Assembly: GCA_017417055.1 (NCBI GenBank)
Contig: JAFPZX010000200.1
Span: 20,087-84,086 of the forward strand
DNA from: Anaerolineaceae bacterium
Lineage (GTDB): Bacteria; Chloroflexota; Anaerolineae; Anaerolineales; Anaerolineaceae
DNA length: 64,000 bases
Reading direction: 5' to 3'
The notes below the pieces were generated by a model. The model saw only the letters and a program-made list of their open reading frames with translations, was not told where the DNA came from and searched no databases. Below are positions 36,258 to 44,011 of this stretch, in pieces. Positions within the stretch are counted from its first letter, which is position 1. Each line of letters begins with the position of its first letter. Position numbers and translations under genes: made by a program.

Positions 36258-36294
36258 ATCCCGTATCTGCTTTTGTTGGATACGGGATTTTTTT
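36258..36294 (+). terminator. Intrinsic terminator of the hydrogenase operon
   Basis: ATCCCGTATC pairs perfectly with GATACGGGAT and is followed by seven T. Confidence 0.92.
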
Positions 36295-36337
36295 GTCATT
36301 TACATCCAATATCATTTCAACAAAAAAATAATAGTGT

Positions 36338-36343
36338 TATAAT
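36338..36343 (+). promoter_or_regulatory. -10 box for the ABC importer leader
   Basis: A perfect TATAAT with TTTCAA 17 bases upstream. Transcription would begin near 36350 and give a leader of about 158 bases before the substrate-binding protein gene. Confidence 0.55.
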
Positions 36344-36349
36344 TCCCGC

Positions 36350-36507
36350 TAACAAAAATGTCAGGTGAAATTAGTGATTTAAGTAATATGGTTCTTTTCA
36401 AAAACTTTATTGAATTTAATATTTTGCCGGATACCATCTGATTTTCAGAAAGCTTTTGAAAATCAGATGCGGGAAATTTTTTATTATTTTTTAAGGAGTG
36501 AAAAATT
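36350..36507 (+). promoter_or_regulatory. Untranslated leader with a terminator just before the start codon
   Basis: CATCTGATTTTC at 36435-36446 pairs perfectly with GAAAATCAGATG at 36458-36469. Two T-runs follow (36477-36491), and then the AAGGAG ribosome-binding site. A terminator placed this way normally means attenuation, by a riboswitch or another leader signal. CCCGC near 36345 could pair with GCGGG at 36469-36473 as a competing structure. The sequence does not match any riboswitch class I can recognise. Confidence 0.5.
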
Positions 36508-37449
36508 ATGAAAAAAATGTTAGCAGTTTTGGTTATGGCACTGCTTTGTCTCTGCGGCAGCGCGATGGCACAGGAAACTTACACAGTCGGTGTCAGCCAG
36601 TTGGTTCAGCATGTTGCGCTGGATGCTGCCACACAGGGTTTCCAGGATGCATTAACTGAAAAACTTGGCGATGCAGTCAAATTTGATGTCCAGAATGCTT
36701 CCGGTGATTCCAATACCTGTTCCACCATTGTCAACACATTTATTTCCAACGGCGTTGATCTGATCATGGCAAATGCCACTCCGGCACTTCAGGCTGCTGT
36801 AGCCGCTACCGGCGATATTCCGATCCTCGGTACCAGCGTTACTGATTATGCCACCGCTTTGGACATTGATGACTGGACCGGATCTACCGGAATGAACGTT
36901 TCCGGTACTTCTGACCTTGCTCCATTGGATGAACAGGCAGCCATGCTTCATGAGCTCTTCCCGGAAGCCAAAAAGGTTGGACTGCTTTACTGCTCTGCTG
37001 AACCGAACTCCAAGTATCAGATTGATGTTATCAAAGTATATCTTGAAGAAATGGGTTATGAATGCACTGAATTTACCTTTGCCGATTCCAACGATGTTGC
37101 CTCTGTAACTCAGAATGCTGCTGACAATAGTGATGTTATCTACATCCCGACTGATAACACTGCTGCTTCCTGCACAGAAGCGATCCGCAACGTCCTTGAA
37201 CCTGCCGGTGTTCCTGCTGTTGCCGGTGAAGAAGGGCTTGCTGCCGGATGCGGTGTCGCTGCCCTGACCATCAGCTATTATGATCTTGGCTACGCTACCG
37301 GAGAAATGGCTTATGAAATTCTTGCAAATGGTGCAGATATTTCAACCATGGATGTCCGTTTTGCTCCGAAAGTGACCAAAAAATATAATGCTGAACTGTG
37401 CGAAATCTTCGGGGTTCAGGTTCCTGAAGATTACGTTGTGATTGAATAA
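36508..37449 (+). CDS. ABC importer substrate-binding protein (PF04392, TrpX-like)
   Basis: 313 residues. Signal peptide at 1-21 (core MLAVLVMALLCLCGSAMA). The mature protein has the two-lobed layout of the family: VGVSQLVQHVALDAATQGF at the start, GTSVTDYATALD, EPNSKYQ and YIPTDNTAASC. No lipobox cysteine lies at a clear lipobox position, although LCLCGSA contains cysteines, so lipid attachment is uncertain. It delivers a ligand to the permease and ATPase encoded downstream. Related systems import tryptophan, tyrosine or other small aromatic or nitrogenous compounds; the ligand here is unknown. A hairpin after the gene may keep this gene more highly expressed than the permease. Confidence 0.88.
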   Translation: MKKMLAVLVMALLCLCGSAMAQETYTVGVSQLVQHVALDAATQGFQDALTEKLGDAVKFDVQNASGDSNTCSTIVNTFISNGVDLIMANATPALQAAVAATGDIPILGTSVTDYATALDIDDWTGSTGMNVSGTSDLAPLDEQAAMLHELFPEAKKVGLLYCSAEPNSKYQIDVIKVYLEEMGYECTEFTFADSNDVASVTQNAADNSDVIYIPTDNTAASCTEAIRNVLEPAGVPAVAGEEGLAAGCGVAALTISYYDLGYATGEMAYEILANGADISTMDVRFAPKVTKKYNAELCEIFGVQVPEDYVVIE

Positions 37450-37468
37450 TAAATCTTTCTAAAGTATA

Positions 37469-37501
37469 AAAGGGAAGGTAATATTTTTTTACCTTCCCTT
37501 T
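37469..37501 (+). terminator. Hairpin after the substrate-binding protein gene
   Basis: AAAGGGAAGGTAA at 37469-37481 pairs perfectly with 37489-37501. It lies inside the importer operon, where partial termination would favour the binding protein over permease and ATPase. Confidence 0.65.
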
Positions 37502-37504
37502 CGA

Positions 37505-37625
37505 TATTCGTCAGTAGTCAGTGGTCAGTGGCCAGTGGTCAGTGGTCAGCAGTGATACGTCAAAAATTTTACGGCATACCACTTAACCAATAAACACTAA
37601 CCACTAATCACTAACTTCTAACCAA
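37505..37625. repeat. Second self-complementary minisatellite-like tract
   Basis: The left arm has degenerate copies of GTCAGTGG (37510-37552). The right arm has degenerate copies of ACTAACCACT (37580-37622), roughly its reverse complement, with an AT-rich spacer between. Same design as 10385-10620. Confidence 0.7.
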
Positions 37626-37643
37626 AACAAGGAGGAATGACCT

Positions 37644-38558
37644 ATTAATATCAATGCTCTTTTCAACGCAATGCCGGGAGCCATTGCTCAGGGGCTGATC
37701 TGGGGAATCATGGCAATCGGTGTTTTTATCACTTACAAAGTTCTTGATTTTTCAGACTTAACTGTTGACGGTACCATGGCAACCGGCGGCGCGGTTTGTG
37801 TAATGCTGATGCTGAATGGTACAAATGTATGGGTTGCATTGTTGTGCTCGGTTTTTGCGGGCATGATTGCGGGACTCATAACCGGATTGTTCCATACTGC
37901 AATGGGGATCCCGCCAATCCTTTCCGGTATTCTCACCCAGCTTTCCTTGTATTCCATTAACCTTGCAGTTATGGAATTCAAGGCGAATCAGGGGATCAGT
38001 GTGACCAAATACCCTTTGATCGTGAGCCAGAGAAACGTCAGACAGGTGAGCTTTGACAACCCGATTTTCAGAACAATTGTTATCCTGGCGGTTGTTATCG
38101 CGTTGTTATACTGGTTTTTCGGGACAGAAATCGGCTGTTCGCTGCGTGCAACCGGCGCCAATGAAGCCATGTCCCGCGCACAGGGAATCAATACCAATGT
38201 AGCCAAGATTATCGGTTTGATGATCGCCAACGGAATTGTTTCATTGTCTTCTGCCCTTCTTTCACATTACCAGGGCTTTGTTGATGTAAACATGGGACGC
38301 GGTGCAATCGTTATCGGTCTTGCCGCGGTGATCATCAGCGACGTGTTGTTTGGGAAGATTTTCCGCAATTTTGCTTTGAAACTCGTGGCTGTGGCTATTG
38401 GCGCTGTAATTTATTATATTGTGATTCAAATTGTGCTGTGGCTCGGCTTAAACACCAACCTGCTGAAGCTGCTTTCCGCTTTGATCGTGGCTGTATTTCT
38501 GGCAATTCCTTTCTGGAAGGCCAAACTGGATGCAGCTAATGCCGGGAAAGGAGCGTAA
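37644..38558 (+). CDS. ABC importer permease
   Basis: About 304 residues and eight or nine hydrophobic segments; permease of the branched-chain/TrpY type (GAIAQGLIWGIMAIGVFITYKVLDFSDLTVDG near the start). It forms the membrane channel for the substrate delivered by the binding protein. The only good ribosome-binding site, GGAGG at 37631-37635, is followed eight bases later by ATT at 37644, in frame with the protein. The first in-frame ATG (37671) has no such site and would remove nine residues (INALFNA...). An AUU start is therefore proposed. The gene is three bases upstream of the ATPase gene. Confidence 0.85.
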   Translation: MNINALFNAMPGAIAQGLIWGIMAIGVFITYKVLDFSDLTVDGTMATGGAVCVMLMLNGTNVWVALLCSVFAGMIAGLITGLFHTAMGIPPILSGILTQLSLYSINLAVMEFKANQGISVTKYPLIVSQRNVRQVSFDNPIFRTIVILAVVIALLYWFFGTEIGCSLRATGANEAMSRAQGINTNVAKIIGLMIANGIVSLSSALLSHYQGFVDVNMGRGAIVIGLAAVIISDVLFGKIFRNFALKLVAVAIGAVIYYIVIQIVLWLGLNTNLLKLLSALIVAVFLAIPFWKAKLDAANAGKGA

Positions 38559-38561
38559 GCA

Positions 38562-39356
38562 ATGCTTGATATAAACAATATCCGCAAAACTTTTAACGCC
38601 AAAACGGTTAACCAGAAAATTGCTCTGAATGGTGTAACGCTTCATATGGATGACGGTGATTTTGTTACCGTTATCGGAGGCAACGGTGCCGGGAAATCGA
38701 CCATGCTGAACGCAATTGCAGGGGTTTTCCCGGTAGACAGTGGTAAGATTCTGATCGATGGAACCGATGTAACCGGTCTGCCGGAACACCGCAGAGCCGC
38801 ATTGCTTGGCCGCGTATTTCAGGACCCGATGACCGGTACTGCGGCAACCATGCAAATCGAAGAGAACCTTGCGCTTGCTGCCCGGCGCGGAGAAAAACGT
38901 ACTTTGAAAATCGGAATTACCCGTGAGGAACGGAATGAATACCGGGAAAAACTGGCAGCCCTTGGACTGGGACTTGAAAACCGGATGACAACAAAGGTTG
39001 GACTGCTTTCCGGTGGGCAGCGTCAGGCCTTAACACTGTTGATGGCAACGTTAAAAAAACCGAAACTCCTGCTTTTGGATGAGCACACAGCTGCTCTTGA
39101 TCCGCATACAGCCGCGAAAGTTCTGACGCTTTCTGAACAGATCGTCACAGAACACAAAATCATGACATTGATGGTAACACACAACATGCGGGACGCTATC
39201 CGCTACGGCAACCGTTTGATCATGATGAATGAAGGACGTATTATCCTTGACATCGCAGGGGAAGAAAAGAAAAACCTCACAATCGAAATACTGATGGATG
39301 CTTTTGCTCAGGCAAGCGGTGAAGCTTTTGCAAATGACCGGATTCTTCTTTCCTGA
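38562..39356 (+). CDS. ABC importer ATP-binding protein
   Basis: 264 residues. Walker A is GGNGAGKST (about residue 39), the signature is LSGGQRQAL and Walker B is LLLLDEHTAALDP, followed by the H-loop histidine in MVTHNMRDA. The glutamate after the Walker B aspartate is intact. It energises the permease encoded just upstream. AGGAG precedes the ATG. The operon (binding protein, permease, ATPase) has the gene order of TrpXYZ-type systems. Confidence 0.95.
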   Translation: MLDINNIRKTFNAKTVNQKIALNGVTLHMDDGDFVTVIGGNGAGKSTMLNAIAGVFPVDSGKILIDGTDVTGLPEHRRAALLGRVFQDPMTGTAATMQIEENLALAARRGEKRTLKIGITREERNEYREKLAALGLGLENRMTTKVGLLSGGQRQALTLLMATLKKPKLLLLDEHTAALDPHTAAKVLTLSEQIVTEHKIMTLMVTHNMRDAIRYGNRLIMMNEGRIILDIAGEEKKNLTIEILMDAFAQASGEAFANDRILLS

Positions 39357-39386
39357 CGAAGTTAAACAGAATATCTTTAAAAAATG

Positions 39387-39440
39387 AGGACAGTTATTTT
39401 GTTATCAAAAGACAGACACAGATGACTGTCCTTGTTTTAT
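39387..39440 (+). terminator. Terminator of the ABC importer operon
   Basis: AGGACAGT at 39387-39394 pairs with ACTGTCCT at 39425-39432 across a long loop and is followed by TGTTTTAT. Confidence 0.6.
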
Positions 39441-39577
39441 ACCTTTTTGTTACGGTCTGTAATCGTGAATCAGCAAATCTTTTTATTTCTGTGTTAAAAT
39501 AGACTTAGATCATAACAAAGCGAAATAGACTAAAATTATTTCAGGCAGCTGAATGCCTGGTTTGGCGGGAGTAATAT

Positions 39578-40051
39578 ATGGTAAATACAGCTGATAAAGA
39601 AGTTGAAAAAAATATATCAAATAACACTGATTCCTTCTCTGAGCGTTTTGTGCTAAAAATTCCGGCTGAAATAGAAAAACTTGATGATGTTCTGCTTTTT
39701 GTTGACACACAGCTGGAATCGGTTGACTGTCCATTAAAAACACAGATGCAGCTTGATGTTGTAGTGGAAGAACTTTTTGTAAATATCGCTCATTATGCTT
39801 ATGAAGGCAAAAGCGGTGATGCAATAATTTCTATGCTATTTAATAAAGAAACATCTGAGGTTGAAATAGAATTCAAAGACAGCGGTATTGCTTTTGACCC
39901 ACTTGCAAAAGCGGATCCTGATGTAACTCTTTCTGCGGAAGATCGTCAGATAGGCGGACTCGGGATTTTTATGGTCAAAAAGAATGTTGATTTTATAGAC
40001 TACCGCCGCGAAAACGATCAGAATATTCTGGTAATTCGTAAAAAAATGTAA
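39578..40051 (+). CDS. Serine-kinase-type anti-sigma regulatory factor (RsbW/SpoIIAB-like)
   Basis: 157 residues, a GHKL ATPase domain. The N box is EELFVNIAHYAY (about residues 63-74), the G1 box FKDSGIAFDPLA, and the glycine-rich lid IGGLGIFMVKK. Proteins of this family bind and inhibit a sigma factor, or phosphorylate an anti-sigma antagonist. They lack the histidine-phosphotransfer domain of sensor kinases. GGGAG precedes the ATG. No sigma factor or STAS antagonist gene is adjacent, so its partner lies elsewhere. Confidence 0.85.
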   Translation: MVNTADKEVEKNISNNTDSFSERFVLKIPAEIEKLDDVLLFVDTQLESVDCPLKTQMQLDVVVEELFVNIAHYAYEGKSGDAIISMLFNKETSEVEIEFKDSGIAFDPLAKADPDVTLSAEDRQIGGLGIFMVKKNVDFIDYRRENDQNILVIRKKM

Positions 40052-40053
40052 GG

Positions 40054-40140
40054 AAACACCGAATTATGGAAAATCGGGAACGGTTATGCGTGATCGCAGA
40101 TCTGTCTTCCTGTTTTCATGAAAAATAATCAGTGTTTCCA
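40054..40140 (+). repeat. Dispersed palindromic repeat, family 1, copy c
   Basis: The best-preserved ends: GGAAACACCGAATTAT on the left and ATAATCAGTGTTTCC on the right form terminal inverted repeats around the GGGAACGGTTATGCG / CGCAGATCTGTC core. It begins directly after the anti-sigma factor gene. Confidence 0.8.
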
Positions 40141-40168
40141 TATATATTCCGCATTTATATTCAAAAAT

Positions 40169-40217
40169 AAAAAACAGCGTATTTGTTTAAACCTTGTAAA
40201 CTTATACGCTGTTTTTT
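40169..40217. terminator. Bidirectional terminator between converging genes
   Basis: AAAAAACAGCGTAT at 40169-40182 pairs perfectly with 40204-40217, and GTTTA/TAAAC extends the stem. A and T runs on both sides allow termination in both directions. Confidence 0.85.
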
Positions 40218-40233
40218 ACTGTCAGCTGTCTGA

Positions 40234-40629
40234 TTATTTCAGCCATCCCAACGCGTTCGCTAATACCCATATAACGATCATGGCAATTGAAATAATGGCG
40301 AAATACTTGAAGAAAATTTTTATCATTGCCTGTGAATTTTCCGCGTCTAATCGTTTGGATTCACGCTTGACCTCCCGGTTTTTGTCGATTTCTCTTTCAA
40401 CAAAATTGATAACGGAATCAACGCTGCCTTTCATATCGACATGGACGGAATCGACATGATCAATATGAGCGTGCTGTATATTATAATTATGGATCGCTTT
40501 TTCCACGATGAAAGGCGTGCCGCAATATTTGCAAGTCGCGGCTTCCTGTGTGGGATCAACTTCCAGCTGTCCGCCGCATTTTGGACAGACTGCCGGGACA
40601 AATTTTACTGAATTCTGTGCTTCACTCAT
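40234..40629 (-). CDS. Zinc-ribbon protein with one C-terminal membrane helix
   Basis: 131 residues from ATG 40629; a GTG four codons upstream overlaps the GGAAA motif before the ATG. Two CxxC pairs form a zinc ribbon near the N-terminus (CPKCGGQLEVD...CKYCGTPFIVE). A middle stretch with His and Asp/Val (HAHIDHVDSVHVD) precedes a charged helix. The last 28 residues contain a membrane helix (FFKYFAIISIAMIVIWVLA). It is probably a cytoplasmic zinc-ribbon domain tethered to the membrane. The function is unknown. A -10-like TATAAT lies at 40678-40683 on the minus strand. Confidence 0.75.
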   Translation of the reverse strand: MSEAQNSVKFVPAVCPKCGGQLEVDPTQEAATCKYCGTPFIVEKAIHNYNIQHAHIDHVDSVHVDMKGSVDSVINFVEREIDKNREVKRESKRLDAENSQAMIKIFFKYFAIISIAMIVIWVLANALGWLK

Positions 40630-40845
40630 TTTAATTTCCACACTTTCAAAAATAAAATTTTCATAAACTTTTTAATCATTATATGCTAAATAAGTCGAAA
40701 AGAAGGTATTTTGTTGAATTATTGTAACAAGTGGGATAGGCTCAGGGGCTTGTCCCGTGTATACACTTTGAATGGTAAACTGTACCACGCCATCTGATAT
40801 TATGATTATACTGTAGAAAACATTCATTTACAGATTCTGCGAGAG

Positions 40846-40962
40846 TATAATGGTATATAATGGGATGCTGAGCTGAGAATATTTTGCCGGGGGCTGGGGG
40901 AATTCCGCTTAAACTTGAGACTATGTCTCCGTTGAAAGTACCCGCACCGAACAGGTTCAATA
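40846..40962 (+). promoter_or_regulatory. Promoter and structured leader of dinB
   Basis: Two TATAAT hexamers (40846-40851 and 40856-40861) lie just before a GC-richer leader of about 95 bases that contains GAGAC/GTCTC and other short stems. The leader holds GCTGAGA, ACCC and GAACAGG in the order seen in TPP riboswitches. It lacks the rest of the TPP core and runs straight into the dinB start codon. The upstream part of the 40642-40962 gap shows nothing else. Confidence 0.4.
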
Positions 40963-42177
40963 ATGGAACAAATTATAATTCATGTCGATATGGATGCTTT
41001 TTATGCGTCAGTGGAAGTCCGCGATAATCCTGCGCTGCGTGGAAAGCCATTGATCATTGGCGCAAAGCCGCATGAACGCGGTGTTGTCGCTACCTGCAGC
41101 TATGAGGCCAGAAAGTACGGCGTACATTCCGCAATGAATATCAAAGAAGCTTTTCGATTATGTCCGAATGGTATTTTTCTCCATCCGAATTTTGAAAAAT
41201 ACAAAAAGGTTTCAGCGCAGCTCCATGAAATATGGAATGAGAATGCTTCCGCGGCAGAATACATTGCCTTGGATGAGGCTTATCTTGATGTAACAGAAGC
41301 GGCAAAAGATCTTGAAGGTGCGAGACGGATTGCGTATAGAATAAAATATCGTACATTGAATGAAATTGGGCTGACATGCTCGGTTGGTGTAGCGTATTCC
41401 AAAACAGCTGCCAAGACCGCCAGTGAAGAAAAAAAGCCAAACGGATATTTTGAAATCCCAACGCAGCAGGATTTTGTGAACCTGATTATCGATCGAGAAG
41501 TAAAAGTCATTTATACAGTCGGCGCCAAAACAGCAGAAAAATTGAACAAAGCAGGCATCCATACCGTTCGGGATATTCAGCAGCGGCAGCAGGACGTTGT
41601 CCGTTTGTTGGGAAAACAGGGACAGTGGATTACCCAAATTGCATTTGGATTCGATAACCGGAAGGTAGTTCCTTACCGCCCTGAAGATGCGAAATCCATC
41701 GGACGTGAGCTGACTTTCCAGTCAGATGTAAATGATTTTGAATTTCTGAAAGATGTACTGTTTCTGTTGTCTTTGAGTGTGGAAAACCGGGCCAGACGAG
41801 TCGGCTTGCGCGGAAAGGGAATTACGCTCAAGCTTACTTATGCTGATATGAGAGGCATCACCAGATCACGAACGGTCAAAGCGTCTGATTCCGCGGCTGT
41901 AATTTACAGAGAATCGGCCAGGATGCTTGAACAAGTCGAAAAGCGCCCGGTAAGATTGATCGGTGTGAGTTTGAATAATCTTACCGGTGAGGAATGGCGG
42001 CAGCTTTCTTTTTTCGATCTGCTTGAATCCGGTTCGGAACATAATATTTCAGAGCTGAAACGCGGCCTAGAGCATCTGCAAAACCGTTATCATCTTGATT
42101 TTGCCGGCCATCTGCAGCAGATTTATCATGGAGAAACACTGCACAAAACGGTCGAATATATGCGGAAACATCGTTGA
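40963..42177 (+). CDS. dinB: DNA polymerase IV (Y-family)
   Basis: 404 residues. It is an error-prone polymerase for bypass of DNA lesions. The catalytic residues are visible: Asp9 and Asp11 in IIHVDMDAFYASVE, and the Asp-Glu pair in the ALDEAYLDVT motif. SVGVAYSKTAAKTASEEKKPNGYF is the usual palm-finger block. The C-terminal little-finger domain (SIGRELTFQSDVND) follows. No beta-clamp motif is obvious at the very end. No LexA box is seen in front; the leader may instead be structured. Confidence 0.95.
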   Translation: MEQIIIHVDMDAFYASVEVRDNPALRGKPLIIGAKPHERGVVATCSYEARKYGVHSAMNIKEAFRLCPNGIFLHPNFEKYKKVSAQLHEIWNENASAAEYIALDEAYLDVTEAAKDLEGARRIAYRIKYRTLNEIGLTCSVGVAYSKTAAKTASEEKKPNGYFEIPTQQDFVNLIIDREVKVIYTVGAKTAEKLNKAGIHTVRDIQQRQQDVVRLLGKQGQWITQIAFGFDNRKVVPYRPEDAKSIGRELTFQSDVNDFEFLKDVLFLLSLSVENRARRVGLRGKGITLKLTYADMRGITRSRTVKASDSAAVIYRESARMLEQVEKRPVRLIGVSLNNLTGEEWRQLSFFDLLESGSEHNISELKRGLEHLQNRYHLDFAGHLQQIYHGETLHKTVEYMRKHR

Positions 42178-42200
42178 TATAGTATTTATTTTTACAGCGA

Positions 42201-42833
42201 TCAATCTTTCGGAAGAATGATTCCGATATCTGCGTTTGTCAGACTGCCAATCAACTCAGCTGCTTTTCCCTGAAAAAAGCCGTTTTTGTAATAACCGATC
42301 GAAACTGTCAGGTCGCTCACGACAGCGTTTTCCGCCTCTCCCGTGTCTCCGTTCATCCCGCTGTTGATATCCACAGAAATCACATAGGTATCAGATAATT
42401 CTCTGGCGTTGTTGATTTCCCCGATGACAGCCGCAACCGGTCCTCTTGGAGTGCCGCTAAAACCTGTACCAAGCATGCAGTCAACGATGATTTGGTAGGA
42501 CTCAAAATCGACAGAATCTGTGCCGTACATCAGTACCGGAACACCTTTTTCCTGACAGCGTTCGTAATAATAAGCTCCATCTTCGGAGAATTTTTCGGAA
42601 ACACGCAGGATGGTCACGTCCAGATCTTTGTCTTTCATGATCGAGGCAAGCGCGTACCCGTCGCCTCCGTTATTCCCGCTGCCGCAGACGATTAGTGTTT
42701 TCGCATCAACCCAGCCGGGATAGGCTTCAAATACGCCGTTTGCGGCTCTGCGCATAAGTTCCCGGGAAGGTGTTCCCATTGCGATGGTATACTGATCTGC
42801 CTTACGCATTTTTTCTACTGAAACTGTAATCAT
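42201..42833 (-). CDS. nnrE: NAD(P)H-hydrate epimerase (YjeF N-terminal domain)
   Basis: 210 residues, the stand-alone epimerase domain. It interconverts the R and S forms of damaged, hydrated NAD(P)H. The motifs LIVCGSGNNGGDGYALA (about 47-63) and VDCMLGTGFSGTPRGP (about 117-132) bind the nucleotide. The SVDINSGMNGDTGE block supplies the catalytic aspartate. The ADP/ATP-dependent dehydratase domain, which completes repair and is often fused, is missing here and must be encoded elsewhere. GGAG precedes the ATG. It is the last gene of a three-gene operon with DUF503 and Nudix genes. Confidence 0.92.
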   Translation of the reverse strand: MITVSVEKMRKADQYTIAMGTPSRELMRRAANGVFEAYPGWVDAKTLIVCGSGNNGGDGYALASIMKDKDLDVTILRVSEKFSEDGAYYYERCQEKGVPVLMYGTDSVDFESYQIIVDCMLGTGFSGTPRGPVAAVIGEINNARELSDTYVISVDINSGMNGDTGEAENAVVSDLTVSIGYYKNGFFQGKAAELIGSLTNADIGIILPKD

Positions 42834-42866
42834 TTTTCTCTCCTAACCTTAGTGTGGGCGGCCGGT

Positions 42867-43148
42867 TTATCGGATTTCTCTTGTGGCATCAATAATTTCC
42901 GCTTCCGTGTTCTGCTCAATAAATTGTGTAATCTCATTCATCAGTCTGTCCGCCATTGCGTTATGCGGTACGATGGCAGCAGTGCCGATGACGATAAATT
43001 GATGTCTGTCCTGTTCGTCGATCTCCGCAGCTGAAACGTGGAACTGATTCTGCAGCTTTGCGATAAGGCTTTTTACGATCATCCTTTTTTCTTTCAGACT
43101 GTGCACCCACGGTGCGTAAAGGCGGAAGGTGATTGCTAAGATGTTCAT
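42867..43148 (-). CDS. DUF503 family protein (YlxP-like)
   Basis: 93 residues, the normal length. The N-terminal pattern ITFRLYAPWVHSLKEKRMIVKSL and the central strand-helix pattern are typical of DUF503. The role of the family is not established; in Firmicutes the gene lies near translation genes (rbfA region). Here it overlaps the Nudix gene by four bases and is followed by the NAD(P)H-hydrate epimerase gene, so its context differs. Confidence 0.88.
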   Translation of the reverse strand: MNILAITFRLYAPWVHSLKEKRMIVKSLIAKLQNQFHVSAAEIDEQDRHQFIVIGTAAIVPHNAMADRLMNEITQFIEQNTEAEIIDATREIR

Positions 43149-43657
43149 GATTCCAATCCACGGTCTTTCAAAAATTTATGATAAACCTCATATAAGGCTC
43201 CGCCGGGTTTGTCCGGAAAGAATTTTTCATCGGCTTGTTTGGCGGGAACCCATTCCGCAAATGATATTTCACCGGAAAGTGCAAATGGTCTTTTTGTAGA
43301 ATATCCAATAAAACCATGAAGCAGCTGGTCACATTCCTCCAGCCAGAATGTTCCGGCATACGCAACGTTTTCCAATGTAAGGCCAAGCTCTTCGCGGACT
43401 TCGCGTTTTGCTGCCTCTTCGGCACTTTCTCCCGGTACGATATAACCGGTAGTGACGGACATATATTGTTCCGGCAGGTACCATTGTTTTGAGAGTGCTA
43501 TTTCATTGAACTCATTGTAGGTCAAAACAACCACGCAGCTATGGAAGCTGTCGAACCAGCGCTTGCCGCAATGCACACAATAGGGAACCATTCCGTCATC
43601 ACCGGATTGTATTTCAGACAATTTTGATCCGCAGTTCGGACAATATTTATATCGCAT
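43145..43657 (-). CDS. Nudix hydrolase with an N-terminal zinc ribbon
   Basis: 170 residues. The zinc ribbon uses Cys6, Cys9, Cys27 and Cys30 (CPNCG...CVHCG). The Nudix box GYIVPGESAEEAAKREVREELGL has all conserved glutamates (G-x5-E-x7-R-E-x2-E-E-x-G). Zinc-ribbon Nudix enzymes include NudC-type NADH pyrophosphatases, but the NudC SQPWPFPxS motif is absent, so the substrate is open. It heads an operon with DUF503 and the NAD(P)H-hydrate epimerase. A link to nucleotide repair is a reasonable inference. Confidence 0.9.
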   Translation of the reverse strand: MRYKYCPNCGSKLSEIQSGDDGMVPYCVHCGKRWFDSFHSCVVVLTYNEFNEIALSKQWYLPEQYMSVTTGYIVPGESAEEAAKREVREELGLTLENVAYAGTFWLEECDQLLHGFIGYSTKRPFALSGEISFAEWVPAKQADEKFFPDKPGGALYEVYHKFLKDRGLES

Positions 43658-44011
43658 CTCTCCTCTTTATTATAGTGTAAGTATAACCTGAATTGCATTG
43701 ATACTGAATAGAATTAGACAAGGACAGTTTCTTATTTTTTTGTGAATTGGTTCAGGTGTCAGACCTCAGTGGGGAGATCATTGCGGTTGGATGTTCGTGA
43801 TCCGGAATAAATCCATTGGAATTCAATGAACTTGACTCTATACATTTATGGTCAAAGAAGATATAATAATCATATAACTATTGCACGGTACCGGGTGAAA
43901 AACTTGTATTCTGCATAGTACAGTTTACCCATGACTGAAGATTCAAATAAGTCCCGTACATAAAAGAATAGTTATAAATAAAGAGATTCTGTCAAAAATA
44001 GGAGGAAGATT
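43658..44011. other. Intergenic region without a gene (354 bp)
   Basis: The region separates two divergent genes. A TATAAT at 43862-43867 is a possible promoter element for the hydrolase gene, although no matching -35 is clear. An imperfect hairpin (GGGTGAAA...TTTACCC) spans about 43893-43932. A fragment near 43752-43775 (AGGTGTCAGACCT) is self-complementary and may be a decayed repeat. Confidence 0.5.
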
